A stretch of DNA of 64,000 bases from Nonomuraea guangzhouensis (GCF_019396345.1 NZ_JAHKRM010000003.1:62001-126000), one strand, 5' to 3'; shown: positions 15,685 through 25,472, counted from the stretch's first letter. A program made the numbers and translations. The notes: generated from the sequence alone by a model not told the origin.

Positions 15685-16893
15685 GTCGCGTACCCCGGGA
15701 GCCAGCAGTGCGGCGAGCGTGGACAGCACGACGAGGGCGGCGCAGCCCAGCAGCGCCGCTCGCGTGCCGACCAGGTTCGCCACCGGTCCGGCCAGCATGA
15801 GCCCGATCGGGCCGAACATCATCGAGCCCAGCGCGTCGTACGAGCTGACCCGCGACAGCGACTCCGGCGGGATCTCGCGCTGCATGGTCGTCTGCCACAG
15901 CACGCCGAACACGTCGAAGCAGACGCCCAGCATGAACGCGCCGGCCACGATCGCCCACAACGGCGCGCCGGTGCCCAGCAGCACGTACGGCAGGGCGGTC
16001 GGCAGGCAGAGCAGCGTCCCGACCAGGATGGGCCGGCCGGGCCGGACGCGCAGCGAGACGATCACCCCCACGATCGTGCCCACCGCCTCACCGGCCAGGA
16101 ACGCCGACCAGGCCGCGGGCCCGCCCAGACTCTCCTTGGCCAGCAGCGGCCCGAGCACGCCGTGACCCGCCTGGAGCGCCATCACGAGCACGGAGAACTG
16201 CGCGACCACCACCCAGATCCACTGCCGGGACCTGAACTCGTGCCACCCGTCACGCAGGTCGGCCAGCACGGAATGCCCGGCCGCCGCGTCCCGCGCGCCT
16301 GGCGTGAGCCGCAGCGCCGCGATCAGCACCCCGGCCACCGTGAACATCAGCCCGCTCACGGCCAGCGCCCACCCGCCACCGAACAGCACGACCGTGCCAC
16401 CGCCCAGCACCGCGCCGGCCACCCGCGAGCTGTTGGCGCCCAGGCCGAGCAGCGCGTTGCCGGCCTGCAGCCGGTCGGCGGGCACGACCTCGGGGATGAT
16501 GCCGGTGAGCGCGGGGAACATCATCGCCATCGCCACCCCGCTGCAGGCGGCGGCGGTGGCCATCGCGGGCAGCGGGGTCCAGCCCGACAGCATCATCGCG
16601 GCCAGGGCGAAGAAGGCCAGCGCGCTCATGAACTCGCTGACCGTCATCACCCTGTACCTGGGGAACCGGTCCGCGACCACCCCGCCGACCAGCATGAACA
16701 CCACCATCGGCAGCGCCTCGGCGGTGAGCACCACCGAGAGGGTGGTGGCGTCCGCGCCGGGCAGGGCGAGGATGCCGAAGGCGAGCGCCACGGGCGCGAA
16801 GGCGCTGCCCAGCACCGAGATGGTCCTGGCGGTCAACAGCAGCGTGAACCGCCGATCTCGGAGCAGGCCGAGATCGTGAAGATAGCCCTGCAC
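15643..16893 (-). CDS. MFS transporter (DHA3/enterobactin-exporter-like)
   Basis: This 416-residue permease of the major facilitator family has about 12 membrane segments. It begins with a short cytoplasmic N-terminus and RRFTLLLTARTISVLGSAF, and carries the MFS motif A-like VGGVVADRFPRYRVM between helices 2 and 3. It resembles the macrolide/siderophore exporter group. The substrate is unknown. The 3' end overlaps the convergent membrane protein gene by 42 bp. The 188 bp upstream are divergent with the acyl-AMP ligase gene, so the two promoters are close, but a functional link is unproven. Confidence 0.9.
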   Translation of the reverse strand: MQGYLHDLGLLRDRRFTLLLTARTISVLGSAFAPVALAFGILALPGADATTLSVVLTAEALPMVVFMLVGGVVADRFPRYRVMTVSEFMSALAFFALAAMMLSGWTPLPAMATAAACSGVAMAMMFPALTGIIPEVVPADRLQAGNALLGLGANSSRVAGAVLGGGTVVLFGGGWALAVSGLMFTVAGVLIAALRLTPGARDAAAGHSVLADLRDGWHEFRSRQWIWVVVAQFSVLVMALQAGHGVLGPLLAKESLGGPAAWSAFLAGEAVGTIVGVIVSLRVRPGRPILVGTLLCLPTALPYVLLGTGAPLWAIVAGAFMLGVCFDVFGVLWQTTMQREIPPESLSRVSSYDALGSMMFGPIGLMLAGPVANLVGTRAALLGCAALVVLSTLAALLAPGVRDLRAPDPVAESVPG

Positions 16894-17081
16894 TTGGTGG
16901 CCCCCTAATCGCCCAAACGCTCACTATTGTGCGGGTTCCTGGCATCAGCTGTCGTCTGGATTTCTGCCGCTTGTTACGCCGCTGATAAGACCGAAAGCGG
17001 AATGTGACGGCGTTTGGCAAGAATCGCAATGCTTTCTGCCGTAATTTTCTAGGTTCCTGCAGTCGGCGAGGGGACCCGGGC

Positions 17082-18752
17082 ATGCCCGAGGCACTGATCG
17101 AGCGCGTGGCGCGATGGGCGCGGGAGATCCCGGACGCGCCCGCCTACACGTTCGCCGACTACCTGGGTGACGGGTCCCGCGAGACGCTGACCTGGGCTCG
17201 GGCCGATCTCAAAGCGCGGGCGCTGGCCGTACGGCTGCGCGAGGTCGCGGGGCCCGGGGACCGGGTGGCGATCCTGGCTCCCCAGGGACTCGCGTACGTG
17301 GTGGCGGTGCTCGGGACCTTCTACGCCGGGGTCGTGGCGGTGCCGCTGTTCGCGCCCGACCTGCCGGGGCACGCCGACCGGCTGGCCCGCGCCTACTCCG
17401 ACGCCGATCCGGTCGCCGTCCTCACGACCACGGCCGTGCTGCCCGGCGTGCGGGACTTCGCCGTGGGTGCCACGGTGATCACCGTCGACACGGTCTCCGA
17501 CCTGCTCGCCGAGGAGTGGGCGGCCGTACGGGTCGAGCCAGGTGATCTGGCGTATCTGCAGTACACCTCCGGCTCCACCCGGGCGCCCGCCGGGGTGGAG
17601 ATCACGCACGGCAACCTCGCGGCCAACGCCGCGCAGCTGTGGGAGATGTTCCGGGCCAGGCCGCGTACCTCGGTCGCGGCGCTCTGGCTGCCGCTCTTCC
17701 ACGACATGGGGCTGGTCGCGACGGTCGCGCTGCCTATGGTGGCGGGCAACCAGGTGGCGTTCATGGATCCGGTGGCGTTCGTCATGAGTCCGGTGCGCTG
17801 GCTGCGGCTGCTCAGCGAGTTCGACGACGTCTATACCGGTGGGCCGAACTTCGCCTTCGAGTACACGGCGGCCAGGGTCGGCGCGGTCGACAAAGAAGGG
17901 CTGGACCTGTCCGGGGTGCGGGTCATGCTGAACGGCGCGGAGCCGGTACGGCCCGGCACCGTCGAGGCGTTCAACGCCGCGTTCGGCGGGTGCGGCCTGC
18001 GGCCGGAGGCGCACACCCCGGCGTACGGGCTGGCCGAGGCCACGGTCTTCGTCGCCGCCATGCGGCCTGACGAGGCCGTCGTGGCCACGGCCTTCGACCG
18101 CGACGCCCTGCGCGACGGCCGCGCCGTGCCGTACGACGGCGGGTTCGGGGACCTCACCACGCTGGTGTCGTGCGGGCGGGCAGGCGGTCAGCGGGTGCGC
18201 GTCGTCGGCGAGCGCGGCCGGGCACTGCCGGACGGGCACGTGGGGGAGGTCTGGGTCCAGGGCCCGAACGTGGCGCGCGCCTACTGGCGCGATCCTCTGC
18301 GCACGGCCGAGGTGTTCGGCGCGACGCTGGACGGCGAGGACGGCACCTGGCTGCGGACGGGCGACCTCGGGGTCGTGTCCGACGGGCTGCTCTACATCAC
18401 CGGCCGGATCAAGGACCTGATCATCGTCGACGGGCGCAACCACTATCCCCAGGACATCGAGGTCACCGTCCAGGAGGCGCACCGGGCCGTGCGCCGCGAT
18501 CACGTGGCGGCCTTCTCCGTGCCGGGGGAGGAGACCGAGCGGCTGGTGGTGGTGGCCGAGCGGTCGCGCGGGGGCGCGGAGACCGATTCGGCCGAGGTGG
18601 CGGCCCAGGTACGCGCAGCGGTCCGGAAATTTCATGATTTATCCGTGCACGACTTCGTGCTGACGGGCACCGGCACCGTACCCCGGACGACCAGCGGCAA
18701 GATCGCCCGGCGGGCCTGCCTGCGGGCGTACCTGGAGGGCGCCCTTGTTTGA
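17082..18752 (+). CDS. Fatty-acyl-AMP ligase, FadD32-like
   Basis: This 556-residue adenylate-forming enzyme activates a fatty acid as acyl-AMP and hands it to an acyl carrier protein instead of CoA. The ATP loop YTSGSTRAPAGVEITHGNL is of the FAAL type (compare TSGSTRTPAGV in mycobacterial FadD32). Further motifs are WLPLFHDMGL, GGPNFAFEYTAARV, LNGAEPV, the AYGLAEATVFVA segment, and the terminal catalytic lysine in TTSGKIARRA. The ATG at 17082 is preceded by GAGGGG. Its stop lies inside the next gene, MmpL, so they are coupled. The likely acceptor is the N-terminal ACP of the PKS at 27466, as FadD32 serves Pks13. That pairing is inferred. Confidence 0.93.
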   Translation: MPEALIERVARWAREIPDAPAYTFADYLGDGSRETLTWARADLKARALAVRLREVAGPGDRVAILAPQGLAYVVAVLGTFYAGVVAVPLFAPDLPGHADRLARAYSDADPVAVLTTTAVLPGVRDFAVGATVITVDTVSDLLAEEWAAVRVEPGDLAYLQYTSGSTRAPAGVEITHGNLAANAAQLWEMFRARPRTSVAALWLPLFHDMGLVATVALPMVAGNQVAFMDPVAFVMSPVRWLRLLSEFDDVYTGGPNFAFEYTAARVGAVDKEGLDLSGVRVMLNGAEPVRPGTVEAFNAAFGGCGLRPEAHTPAYGLAEATVFVAAMRPDEAVVATAFDRDALRDGRAVPYDGGFGDLTTLVSCGRAGGQRVRVVGERGRALPDGHVGEVWVQGPNVARAYWRDPLRTAEVFGATLDGEDGTWLRTGDLGVVSDGLLYITGRIKDLIIVDGRNHYPQDIEVTVQEAHRAVRRDHVAAFSVPGEETERLVVVAERSRGGAETDSAEVAAQVRAAVRKFHDLSVHDFVLTGTGTVPRTTSGKIARRACLRAYLEGALV

Positions 18753-21516
18753 GTCGGCGGGGCGCCTGATCTACGGCGGCAGGTGGACGCTGCTGGTGCT
18801 GAGCCTGGTGGCGGCCATCCTGGTCGCGCCCTTCGGGCTGCAGCTGTTCGGCCGGATGGCCGACGGCGGCTTCGCGGACCCGGCCGCCGACTCGACCACC
18901 GCCGCCCGCTGGAACGACGCCTGGTACAGCGGCAACACCCCCGACGTCGTCGTCCTCTACCGGCACCCGCAGGTCAAGGTGCGCGACGCGCGGTTCAAGA
19001 AGGCCGTGCACGACTCGCTGCGCGCCCTGCCCGCCCAGTACGTCCGCAAGCTGGCCACGTACTGGACCACCGGCTCCAAGGAGCTGATGTCCACCGACGA
19101 GCACGCCACCTATGCCCTGATCACCCTGAAAGGCGCCAAGCAGCAGGCGTACGCCGCGATCAAGGACCTGCTGCCAGTCGCGAACCTCCAGGTCCAGGTC
19201 GGCGGCTCGGTGCCGCTGCTGAAGGAGCTCAACGACCAGACGGCCGCCGACCTGGCGCGCGCCGAGGCGATCTCGATGCCGGTGCTGCTGGTCATGCTCG
19301 TGGTGGTGTTCGGCAGCCTGGTGGCCGCCGGGCTGCCGCTGCTCGTCGGGCTGCTCGCCGTGATCGGCGCGCTCGTGCTGCTCAGACTGCTGACCGAGGT
19401 GACGGAGGTCTCGGTCTTCTCGCTGAACGTCGTCACCATGCTCGGGCTCGGGCTGGCCATCGACTATTCGCTCTTCGTGCTGACCGCCTTCCGCGAGCAG
19501 ATCAGGTCCGGCCTGCCGACCCGGGAGGCCGTGGTGCGCACCATGGCGACGGCCGGTCGTACCGTCGCCTTCTCCGGCTTGACCGTGGCGACCTCGCTGC
19601 TGGGACTGCTGCTGTTCCCGCAGATGTTCCTGCGCTCGATCGGGTTGGGCGCGGCGGCCGTGGTGCTGGTGGCCATGGTGTCGGCGCTGGTCGTCCTGCC
19701 CGCCGCGCTCGCCGTCCTGGGTCCCCGCGTGGACGCTCTCCGCGTCACCCCTCACTTCGGCGCGGCCCGCGCGGGCGCCGGGGTCTGGCACGCGATCGCC
19801 TCCAGCGTGATGAAACGGCCCGTGCTCTACCTGGTCGCGGTCACGTCCGTACTCCTCGCGCTGGCCGGGCCGTTCGCCCACGTACGGTTCGGCAACGTGG
19901 ACCACCGGGTCCTGCCCGCCGCCTCCGAGAGCCGCCGCGTCGCCGAGACCGTCGACCGCGACTTCGCCAAGAACTCGATGGCCACGATCGACGTCCACGT
20001 CCTCATCGAACGCTCCTTCACCACCCGCCCCGCCGCCCCCGGCCCCCTCGGTCAGGGCTACTCGCCGATCAGCGCCGTCACCCCGATCGACCCCACCGAC
20101 GCCAAGCCCCTCGCCGACCGCCTGCGTAAGCTGCCCGGGGTCACGGGCGTCGACCTCGCCGGCTTCTCCCAGGCCAACGGCGCGATCCGCCTGGCGGTCC
20201 GCTACTCCTACGACCCCATGTCGGACGCGGCCCAGCACCTGGTGACGCTGATCAGATCGATGGCCCCGGAGCCGAACGTCCGCCAGATCGTCGTCGGCGG
20301 CCCGACGGCCGCCCAGATGGACCTACTGTCCAGCCTGCTCGGCCGGCTTCCCTGGATGGCGTTGGTGGTCGGCGGGGTCACGTTCCTGCTGCTGTTCGCC
20401 GCCTTCGGCTCCGTCGTCCTGCCCGTCAAAGCCCTGCTCATGAACGTCCTGTCGATCGGGGCCTCGTTCGGGGTGATCGTCTGGGCCTTCCAGGACGGCC
20501 ACCTGGCACCGTGGCTGCGCTTCACGTCCACGGGGACCATCGAGGCCACGGTGACGGTGCTGATCCTGGCGGTGGTGTTCGGGCTGTCGATGGACTACGA
20601 GCTGTTCCTGCTGTCGAGGGTGCGGGCGGAGTGGCTGCGGACCGGCGACAACACGGCGGCGGTGGCGACCGGTCTGCAGCGGACCGGGGGTGTCATCACC
20701 AGCGCGGCGCTGCTGTTGCTGGTGGTGATCGGGGCCTTCTCGACGGCCGGGATCACGATCGTGAAGCTGCTCGGGGTGGGGATGTTCGTGGCGATCGTGG
20801 TGGATGCCACGCTCGTGCGGGCTCTGCTGGTGCCGGCGACGATGCGGCTGCTGGGTGGGGCGAACTGGTGGCTGCCGGGGGTGTTGCGGGGGGTTCATCG
20901 GCGGATCGAGTTCCGCGAATCTCCACCGCCGGACGGGCGACGGCCTTCTGGGCGTGCGCTTCCTGAACTCCCGCTTTCTGGGCGGGCGGCCTACGGGGAT
21001 GCGGGTTCCGAGGACGCGGCCTCCCCATCGGCGCCGTTCCAGGGCGCCGCGTCGGCGAATGCGGGCGTCGGCGGAGCTCGGCGCCACGAGGCGGCGCTCA
21101 GCCCGCGTCCCGGGAGGGCGATCAAGCCCAACCCGGACGGCCCCGGCTGGCACTGGGCCGAGGACGATCCTGGGGGCGCAGCGGTAACCGTCAACGGCCG
21201 CCCAGCCATCTTCGGCGTGGACACGGACCCCATCCCGGTATCCGCCGAACACGACCCCACGCCTGCCTCGGGGGCCGCCGTTCCCGCGCCTGGCCGTCCC
21301 GTCATCGCGCCCGCCCCGGCGCCCCCCGTCAGAAAGCGGCCCTACAGCACCGCCAAGTCCGCGGTCCCCAAGCGGCCACCGGCCACCGACGACCCGGACG
21401 CTTCCGGCTCCGAGACGCAGCGGCCCACCTGGGAGAAGGTCACCGCCGGTCGTACCAGGGTCGTCAGGGCGAACCCCGACGGACCCGGCTGGACCTGGGC
21501 GGAAGTGGACACGTGA
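18745..21516 (+). CDS. MmpL/RND family lipid exporter, MmpL3-like, with repeat-bearing C-terminal tail
   Basis: This 923-residue RND-type transporter has two six-helix halves with large extracytoplasmic loops after the first helix and after helix 7. The proton-relay Asp-Tyr pairs of MmpL3 are both present: D240-Y241 (AIDYSLF) and D617-Y618 (GLSMDYELF). After the last helix and the segment LGGANWWLPGVLR comes a cytoplasmic, low-complexity tail of about 200 residues containing two copies of NPDGPGW-x-WAE (796-806 and 910-920). The start is TTG at 18745, overlapping the ligase stop by 8 bp. Its position between an acyl-AMP ligase and a glycosyltransferase suggests export of a lipid or glycolipid. 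Confidence 0.92.
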   Translation: MFESAGRLIYGGRWTLLVLSLVAAILVAPFGLQLFGRMADGGFADPAADSTTAARWNDAWYSGNTPDVVVLYRHPQVKVRDARFKKAVHDSLRALPAQYVRKLATYWTTGSKELMSTDEHATYALITLKGAKQQAYAAIKDLLPVANLQVQVGGSVPLLKELNDQTAADLARAEAISMPVLLVMLVVVFGSLVAAGLPLLVGLLAVIGALVLLRLLTEVTEVSVFSLNVVTMLGLGLAIDYSLFVLTAFREQIRSGLPTREAVVRTMATAGRTVAFSGLTVATSLLGLLLFPQMFLRSIGLGAAAVVLVAMVSALVVLPAALAVLGPRVDALRVTPHFGAARAGAGVWHAIASSVMKRPVLYLVAVTSVLLALAGPFAHVRFGNVDHRVLPAASESRRVAETVDRDFAKNSMATIDVHVLIERSFTTRPAAPGPLGQGYSPISAVTPIDPTDAKPLADRLRKLPGVTGVDLAGFSQANGAIRLAVRYSYDPMSDAAQHLVTLIRSMAPEPNVRQIVVGGPTAAQMDLLSSLLGRLPWMALVVGGVTFLLLFAAFGSVVLPVKALLMNVLSIGASFGVIVWAFQDGHLAPWLRFTSTGTIEATVTVLILAVVFGLSMDYELFLLSRVRAEWLRTGDNTAAVATGLQRTGGVITSAALLLLVVIGAFSTAGITIVKLLGVGMFVAIVVDATLVRALLVPATMRLLGGANWWLPGVLRGVHRRIEFRESPPPDGRRPSGRALPELPLSGRAAYGDAGSEDAASPSAPFQGAASANAGVGGARRHEAALSPRPGRAIKPNPDGPGWHWAEDDPGGAAVTVNGRPAIFGVDTDPIPVSAEHDPTPASGAAVPAPGRPVIAPAPAPPVRKRPYSTAKSAVPKRPPATDDPDASGSETQRPTWEKVTAGRTRVVRANPDGPGWTWAEVDT

Positions 21517-22862
21517 CCCTGGCCTTCACCCCAGCCCAGCCCGCCACCCGCTCCCCGCTGCTCCTGACGGTCGTCGGGTTGGCCGGGTTCGTGACGACGC
21601 TGGACAACACCGTGGTCACCGTCGCCCTGCCCAGCATCCAGCGCGACCTCCACACCCGCCTGAGCGCGCTCGAATGGGTCGCCACCGGCTACATCCTGAC
21701 CTTCGCCGGTCTCATGATCGCCGGTGGCCGCCTGGCCGACGTGTACGGGCGGCGCAAGGTGCTGCTCGCCGGACTCACCGTCTTCACCGTGGCGTCGCTC
21801 GGCGCCGGGCTGGCCACGTCGATCGAGCCGCTGGTCGCCGCGCGGCTGGCGCAGGGGGCCGGGGCGGCGCTCATCCTGCCCGCGACGCTGGCCGTACTGG
21901 CGGGCCGGGCGGATCGGTCGCTGGGGGTGGCCGTCTGGATGGCGTCGGGAGCCGGGGCGCTGGCGCTGGGGCCGGTGGTCGGCGGGTACCTGAGCCAGCA
22001 CGCCCACTGGAGCTGGGTCTTCCTGATCAACGTGCCCCTGGGGGCGGCCGTCATCGCACTGGCCGCCGTCGCGATACCGGAAACGCGCTCCGAACAGCGG
22101 CTCAGGGTGGACGTGCCCGGGTCGCTGGCATCGGTGGTGTTTCTGGCTTGCGGGACGTTCGCGCTGATCCACGGCGGCGAGTACGGCTGGGCGTCGCCGC
22201 CCATCGTGCTCGCGGTGGCCGGATGCGCGGGCGGGGGAATGCTGTTCCTGATGGTGGAGCGTGGGGCGCGGGAGCCGATGGTGGAGCTGGGGCTGTTCGC
22301 GGTCAGGAGCTTCGCGGGCGGGGTGCTGGCTCAGGTGCTGTGGGGGCTCGGGGTCAATGGGGTGTTCTTCTACACCGCGCTGTTCCTGCAAGGGGTGCTC
22401 GGGTTCACGCCTACGGCCTCTGGGGTGGCGTTCGTGCCGTTGGCGTTGCTGGTCGTGGTCGTCACGCCGCTGGTGCCGGTGATCGAGCGGCGGCTGGGGA
22501 GCGGGCGGACGGTCGCCTGCGGGCTGGTGCTGGTGGCGGGTGGGATGGTCGTGGCGGCGTTCCTGGAGGCGGGGGACGGGTGGGCGCGGTTGGGGCCCGC
22601 CGTCTGCGCGATCGGGGTGGGGTCGGCGTTGACCATGCCGCTGGGGTCGGCTGTGCTGGGAGCGGTGCCGGAGTCTCGGGCCGGGGTGGCGGGCGGGATC
22701 TTCTCCGTAAGTCGTGAGATTTCCGGCCTGTTGGGGATTGCGGCTATTGGGGTGATCGTGCACGAGGCCGGGAGCTTTTCTCAGGGGTACGCGCTCGGGT
22801 TACTGGTGGCGGCGGCCCTCGTACTACTGGGCGCGTTGATCGCCTTGCTGGCACTGCCGTGA
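21513..22862 (+). CDS. MFS transporter, DHA2 (14-helix) type
   Basis: This 449-residue permease has the antiporter motif LDNTVVTVALPSIQRDL in helix 1 and motif A in GGRLADVYGRRKV, with about 14 hydrophobic segments as in EmrB/QacA drug exporters. The GTG start overlaps the MmpL stop (GTGA) and its own stop overlaps the glycosyltransferase start, so it belongs to the same operon. In this context it may export a lipid precursor or provide self-protection. The substrate cannot be told. Confidence 0.92.
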   Translation: MTLAFTPAQPATRSPLLLTVVGLAGFVTTLDNTVVTVALPSIQRDLHTRLSALEWVATGYILTFAGLMIAGGRLADVYGRRKVLLAGLTVFTVASLGAGLATSIEPLVAARLAQGAGAALILPATLAVLAGRADRSLGVAVWMASGAGALALGPVVGGYLSQHAHWSWVFLINVPLGAAVIALAAVAIPETRSEQRLRVDVPGSLASVVFLACGTFALIHGGEYGWASPPIVLAVAGCAGGGMLFLMVERGAREPMVELGLFAVRSFAGGVLAQVLWGLGVNGVFFYTALFLQGVLGFTPTASGVAFVPLALLVVVVTPLVPVIERRLGSGRTVACGLVLVAGGMVVAAFLEAGDGWARLGPAVCAIGVGSALTMPLGSAVLGAVPESRAGVAGGIFSVSREISGLLGIAAIGVIVHEAGSFSQGYALGLLVAAALVLLGALIALLALP

Positions 22863-24088
22863 GGGTCGCGGTGCTGGCAATGGGGTCGCGGGGGGACATC
22901 CAGCCGTGCGTGGCGCTGGCCCAGGAGTTCGGTGCGCGCGGGCACGAGGTCACGCTCGTGGCGCCGGAACGCTACGAACGCCTGGCGGTGGGGCGCTATG
23001 AGCGTCCCGGAGTGCGGTTCGCGGCGTTAGGGGTGGATCCCGTCGCGATCGTGGAGAGCGAGGAAGGACAGGCGTGGTTGCGTAGCGGGCCGCTGGGGTT
23101 CGTGCGGGGCCTGCGAGCCGTCGTCGAGCCCCTCGCCGCGACGCTCCTCACCGAGGTGGACGCCGCCTGCGCGGACGCCGAACTGGTCCTCGCGCCCGCC
23201 CTCGGCTCCTTCGGCAGGCACCTGCACGAGAGGTACGGCATGCCGTACGGGATCCTGCAGTTCCAGCCCAGCGAGCCGACCGGCGAGTTCCCGAACCCGC
23301 TGATCCCGCGCCGGACCCTGGGCAGGATCGGCAACCGGGCCAGCTATGCCGCGGTCGAACGGCTCGGCTGGCTGATGCTGGCCCCGATGGTGAACCGGCT
23401 GCGCGGGCAGGTGCTCGGGCTGCGGCCGTTACGGGGCAGCCCGTTCGCGGCCGACCGGCGGGATCGGGTGCCGGTGCTGTGCGGGGTCAGCCCGCTGGTG
23501 GTGCCCAGGCCGTACGACTGGCCCGACTATGTGCACCTCACCGGCTACTGGTGCCTCTCACCCGACCCGGGCAGCTCGCTCCCCTCCGACCTCGCCGGCT
23601 TCCTGGACGATGGGCCGCCTCCTGTGTACGTCGGGTTCGGCAGCATGGTGCCGGACGAGCCGGAGGCGGTCGCCGAGCAGGTGGTCGCAGCAGTGCGGCT
23701 GGCCGGGGTACGGGCGGTGGTTCAGGGGCTGCCCGTGGCGGCGTCGGCGGACGTCTGCCCGGTGGGAGAGGTGACGCACGAGGTGCTGTTCCCGCGAATG
23801 GCCGCCGTTGTGCACCACGGTGGGGCGGGGACCACGGCGGCGGGGCTGGCGGCCGGGGTGCCCAATGTCGTCTGCCCCTTCTTCTCCGACCAGCCGTTCT
23901 GGGGACGCAGGGTGGCGGTGTTGGGGGCGGGGCCGCCGCCGTTGCCGATCAGGGCGCTGAGCGGGCGGTCGCTGGCCGCGCGGCTGCGGGCTGTACCGGA
24001 ATATAACGATAAAGCCGCGCAACTCGGGAAACTACTAAAGGTTGAACGCGGCGTGAAGAACGCCGTTGATCTCATTGAAGGTAGCTGA
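22859..24088 (+). CDS. Glycosyltransferase family 1 (UGT/sterol glucosyltransferase-like)
   Basis: This 409-residue GT-B enzyme transfers a sugar from a nucleotide sugar to a lipid or other small acceptor. The N-terminal domain begins RVAVLAMGSRGDIQPCVAL, the signature of sterol/MurG-like enzymes. The C-terminal donor site contains PVYVGFGSMVPDEPEA and the motif VVHHGGAGTTAAGLAAGVP, then PFFSDQPFWGRRV. The start is GTG overlapping the MFS stop. It ends the FAAL-MmpL-MFS-GT operon and could glycosylate the lipid made by this locus. The last codons (24000-24088) are visibly less GC-rich than the rest. Confidence 0.93.
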   Translation: MRVAVLAMGSRGDIQPCVALAQEFGARGHEVTLVAPERYERLAVGRYERPGVRFAALGVDPVAIVESEEGQAWLRSGPLGFVRGLRAVVEPLAATLLTEVDAACADAELVLAPALGSFGRHLHERYGMPYGILQFQPSEPTGEFPNPLIPRRTLGRIGNRASYAAVERLGWLMLAPMVNRLRGQVLGLRPLRGSPFAADRRDRVPVLCGVSPLVVPRPYDWPDYVHLTGYWCLSPDPGSSLPSDLAGFLDDGPPPVYVGFGSMVPDEPEAVAEQVVAAVRLAGVRAVVQGLPVAASADVCPVGEVTHEVLFPRMAAVVHHGGAGTTAAGLAAGVPNVVCPFFSDQPFWGRRVAVLGAGPPPLPIRALSGRSLAARLRAVPEYNDKAAQLGKLLKVERGVKNAVDLIEGS

Positions 24089-24140
24089 TCATCCAGATAT
24101 TGTGCGATGTGTCCACGATCACCCCTTGGAGTAAGGCGCC

Positions 24141-25424
24141 ATGCGACTGAGGAAGATTTTCGTCATCGGATTGGCACTCTCACTGTTAGGCATAGGTGTT
24201 CCAGCCTGGTCGGAGGACGATCCGCGTAGCTGTAACGACCTGATGTCCGGTGACACGCCGGCGTACGTCGTCTGCCGCTGGATGGCCACGCCGGAAGAGG
24301 CGCTCGACATCGCCAACTTCTGGCTCGCGAACGACGGCGAGCACCTGCAAGAAGCCGGCCCGATGGACCCGATCACCGTCGACTGCACCGAAGCCGGCAA
24401 CGAGTGCGCCAACGACTCCGAGGGCGACGGCCAGCTGCACGACGTCGACTCGCCCGACGTCGAGGGCGCCGAGGACGGTGGCTCGCCCGAGTGCCAGTCC
24501 GGTGAAGAGTGCTTCGTCAACCCCGAGGGCCTGTCGGCGGCCGAGATCCAGGCCGCCGAGAAGACCGCGGGTGGCCAGGCCGTCAAGGCCGCCGCCGCGG
24601 CCGGGATGCGCGTCTGGATCGACGCCGAGCTGGCCGACGACTGGAAGGCGGGCAAGCTCGCCGAGGCGGCCAAGAAGGTCGCCGCGGTCGCGGCGCAGCA
24701 GGGGGCCGTGGGGATCAGGTTCAGCTCGCAGCTCGGGTTCAACAAGACGTTCGAGACGGCTGACGAGATCGACAAGTTCGTCACCGAGGCCACGACCACG
24801 CTCCACAACCTCGCGCCGGGCAAGAAGCTGGCCGTGCACACGGTGGTGCCGCTGCTCGGCTGTGGCGCCAACGACGCGTGCAAGGCCGAGATGACCAAGA
24901 AGTACCCGCTGCTCGACCCCGAGCGGATCGGCGCCTGGCTCACCAAGGGCCTGGTCGACCAGCTCGCCCTGGACAGCGGTCACCTGGCGACGGAGTACGC
25001 CACCTGGAAGATCGACGCCACCGAGGCCCAGCGCAACCAGTGGATCCAGGTCCGGGCGCGCGCGTGGGACGCCTACGGTCAGATCGCCGCGGAAGACGCG
25101 GGCTTCGCCACCGTGGGCTCGCCGCAGCTCACCACCGAGCAGGCGACCAAGTCGATCACCGACCGCATCGCCGCCCCGCTCCAGGCCGACGCCGCCGAGA
25201 CGGTCAACCTCTGGTCCCGCTGGCAGAACGACCAGGGGCAGGTCAGCAGGCTGTACGGGGAGAAGTGGGCGGAGAACGCCACCTGGGAGCAGCTGAAGAA
25301 GCTGACCTCGATCCGTCCCCGGCTGGCCACGATCTACGACCCGTCGGCGCCGGAAGTCGACACGGCTACGGACCTCAAGAAGCTGTCCGAGGTGTTCGGC
25401 CAGGTGTACCTGCACACCGCCTGA
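24141..25424 (+). CDS. Secreted protein of unknown function, 427 residues
   Basis: An N-terminal signal peptide (MRLRKIFVIGLALSLLGIG, cleavage near PAWS) precedes an acidic, cysteine-bearing region (about 30-130, four or more cysteines, many Asp/Glu). A larger alpha/beta region (140-427) contains MRVWIDAELADDW, a segment resembling a sugar-hydrolase barrel strand, and later helices. A GGAG precedes the ATG by 12 bases, at the long end of the usual spacing. It lies 52 bp after the glycosyltransferase gene on the same strand and is followed by a strong terminator, so it may be the last gene of that transcript. No family is recognised; a glycoside-hydrolase-like barrel is only a guess. Confidence 0.75.
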   Translation: MRLRKIFVIGLALSLLGIGVPAWSEDDPRSCNDLMSGDTPAYVVCRWMATPEEALDIANFWLANDGEHLQEAGPMDPITVDCTEAGNECANDSEGDGQLHDVDSPDVEGAEDGGSPECQSGEECFVNPEGLSAAEIQAAEKTAGGQAVKAAAAAGMRVWIDAELADDWKAGKLAEAAKKVAAVAAQQGAVGIRFSSQLGFNKTFETADEIDKFVTEATTTLHNLAPGKKLAVHTVVPLLGCGANDACKAEMTKKYPLLDPERIGAWLTKGLVDQLALDSGHLATEYATWKIDATEAQRNQWIQVRARAWDAYGQIAAEDAGFATVGSPQLTTEQATKSITDRIAAPLQADAAETVNLWSRWQNDQGQVSRLYGEKWAENATWEQLKKLTSIRPRLATIYDPSAPEVDTATDLKKLSEVFGQVYLHTA

Positions 25425-25443
25425 CGTACCGACACAAGAAAAG

Positions 25444-25472
25444 GCGCGTCTTCGGCTCAGCCGGAGGCGCGC
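25444..25472 (+). terminator. Rho-independent terminator after the secreted protein gene
   Basis: A 13-bp stem (GCGCGTCTTCGGC paired with GCCGGAGGCGCGC, two G-U pairs) with a TCA loop lies 20 bp past the stop codon at 25424 and is followed by TTCTGTCGTTGTT. It should end the 17-25 kb operon. Confidence 0.75.
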
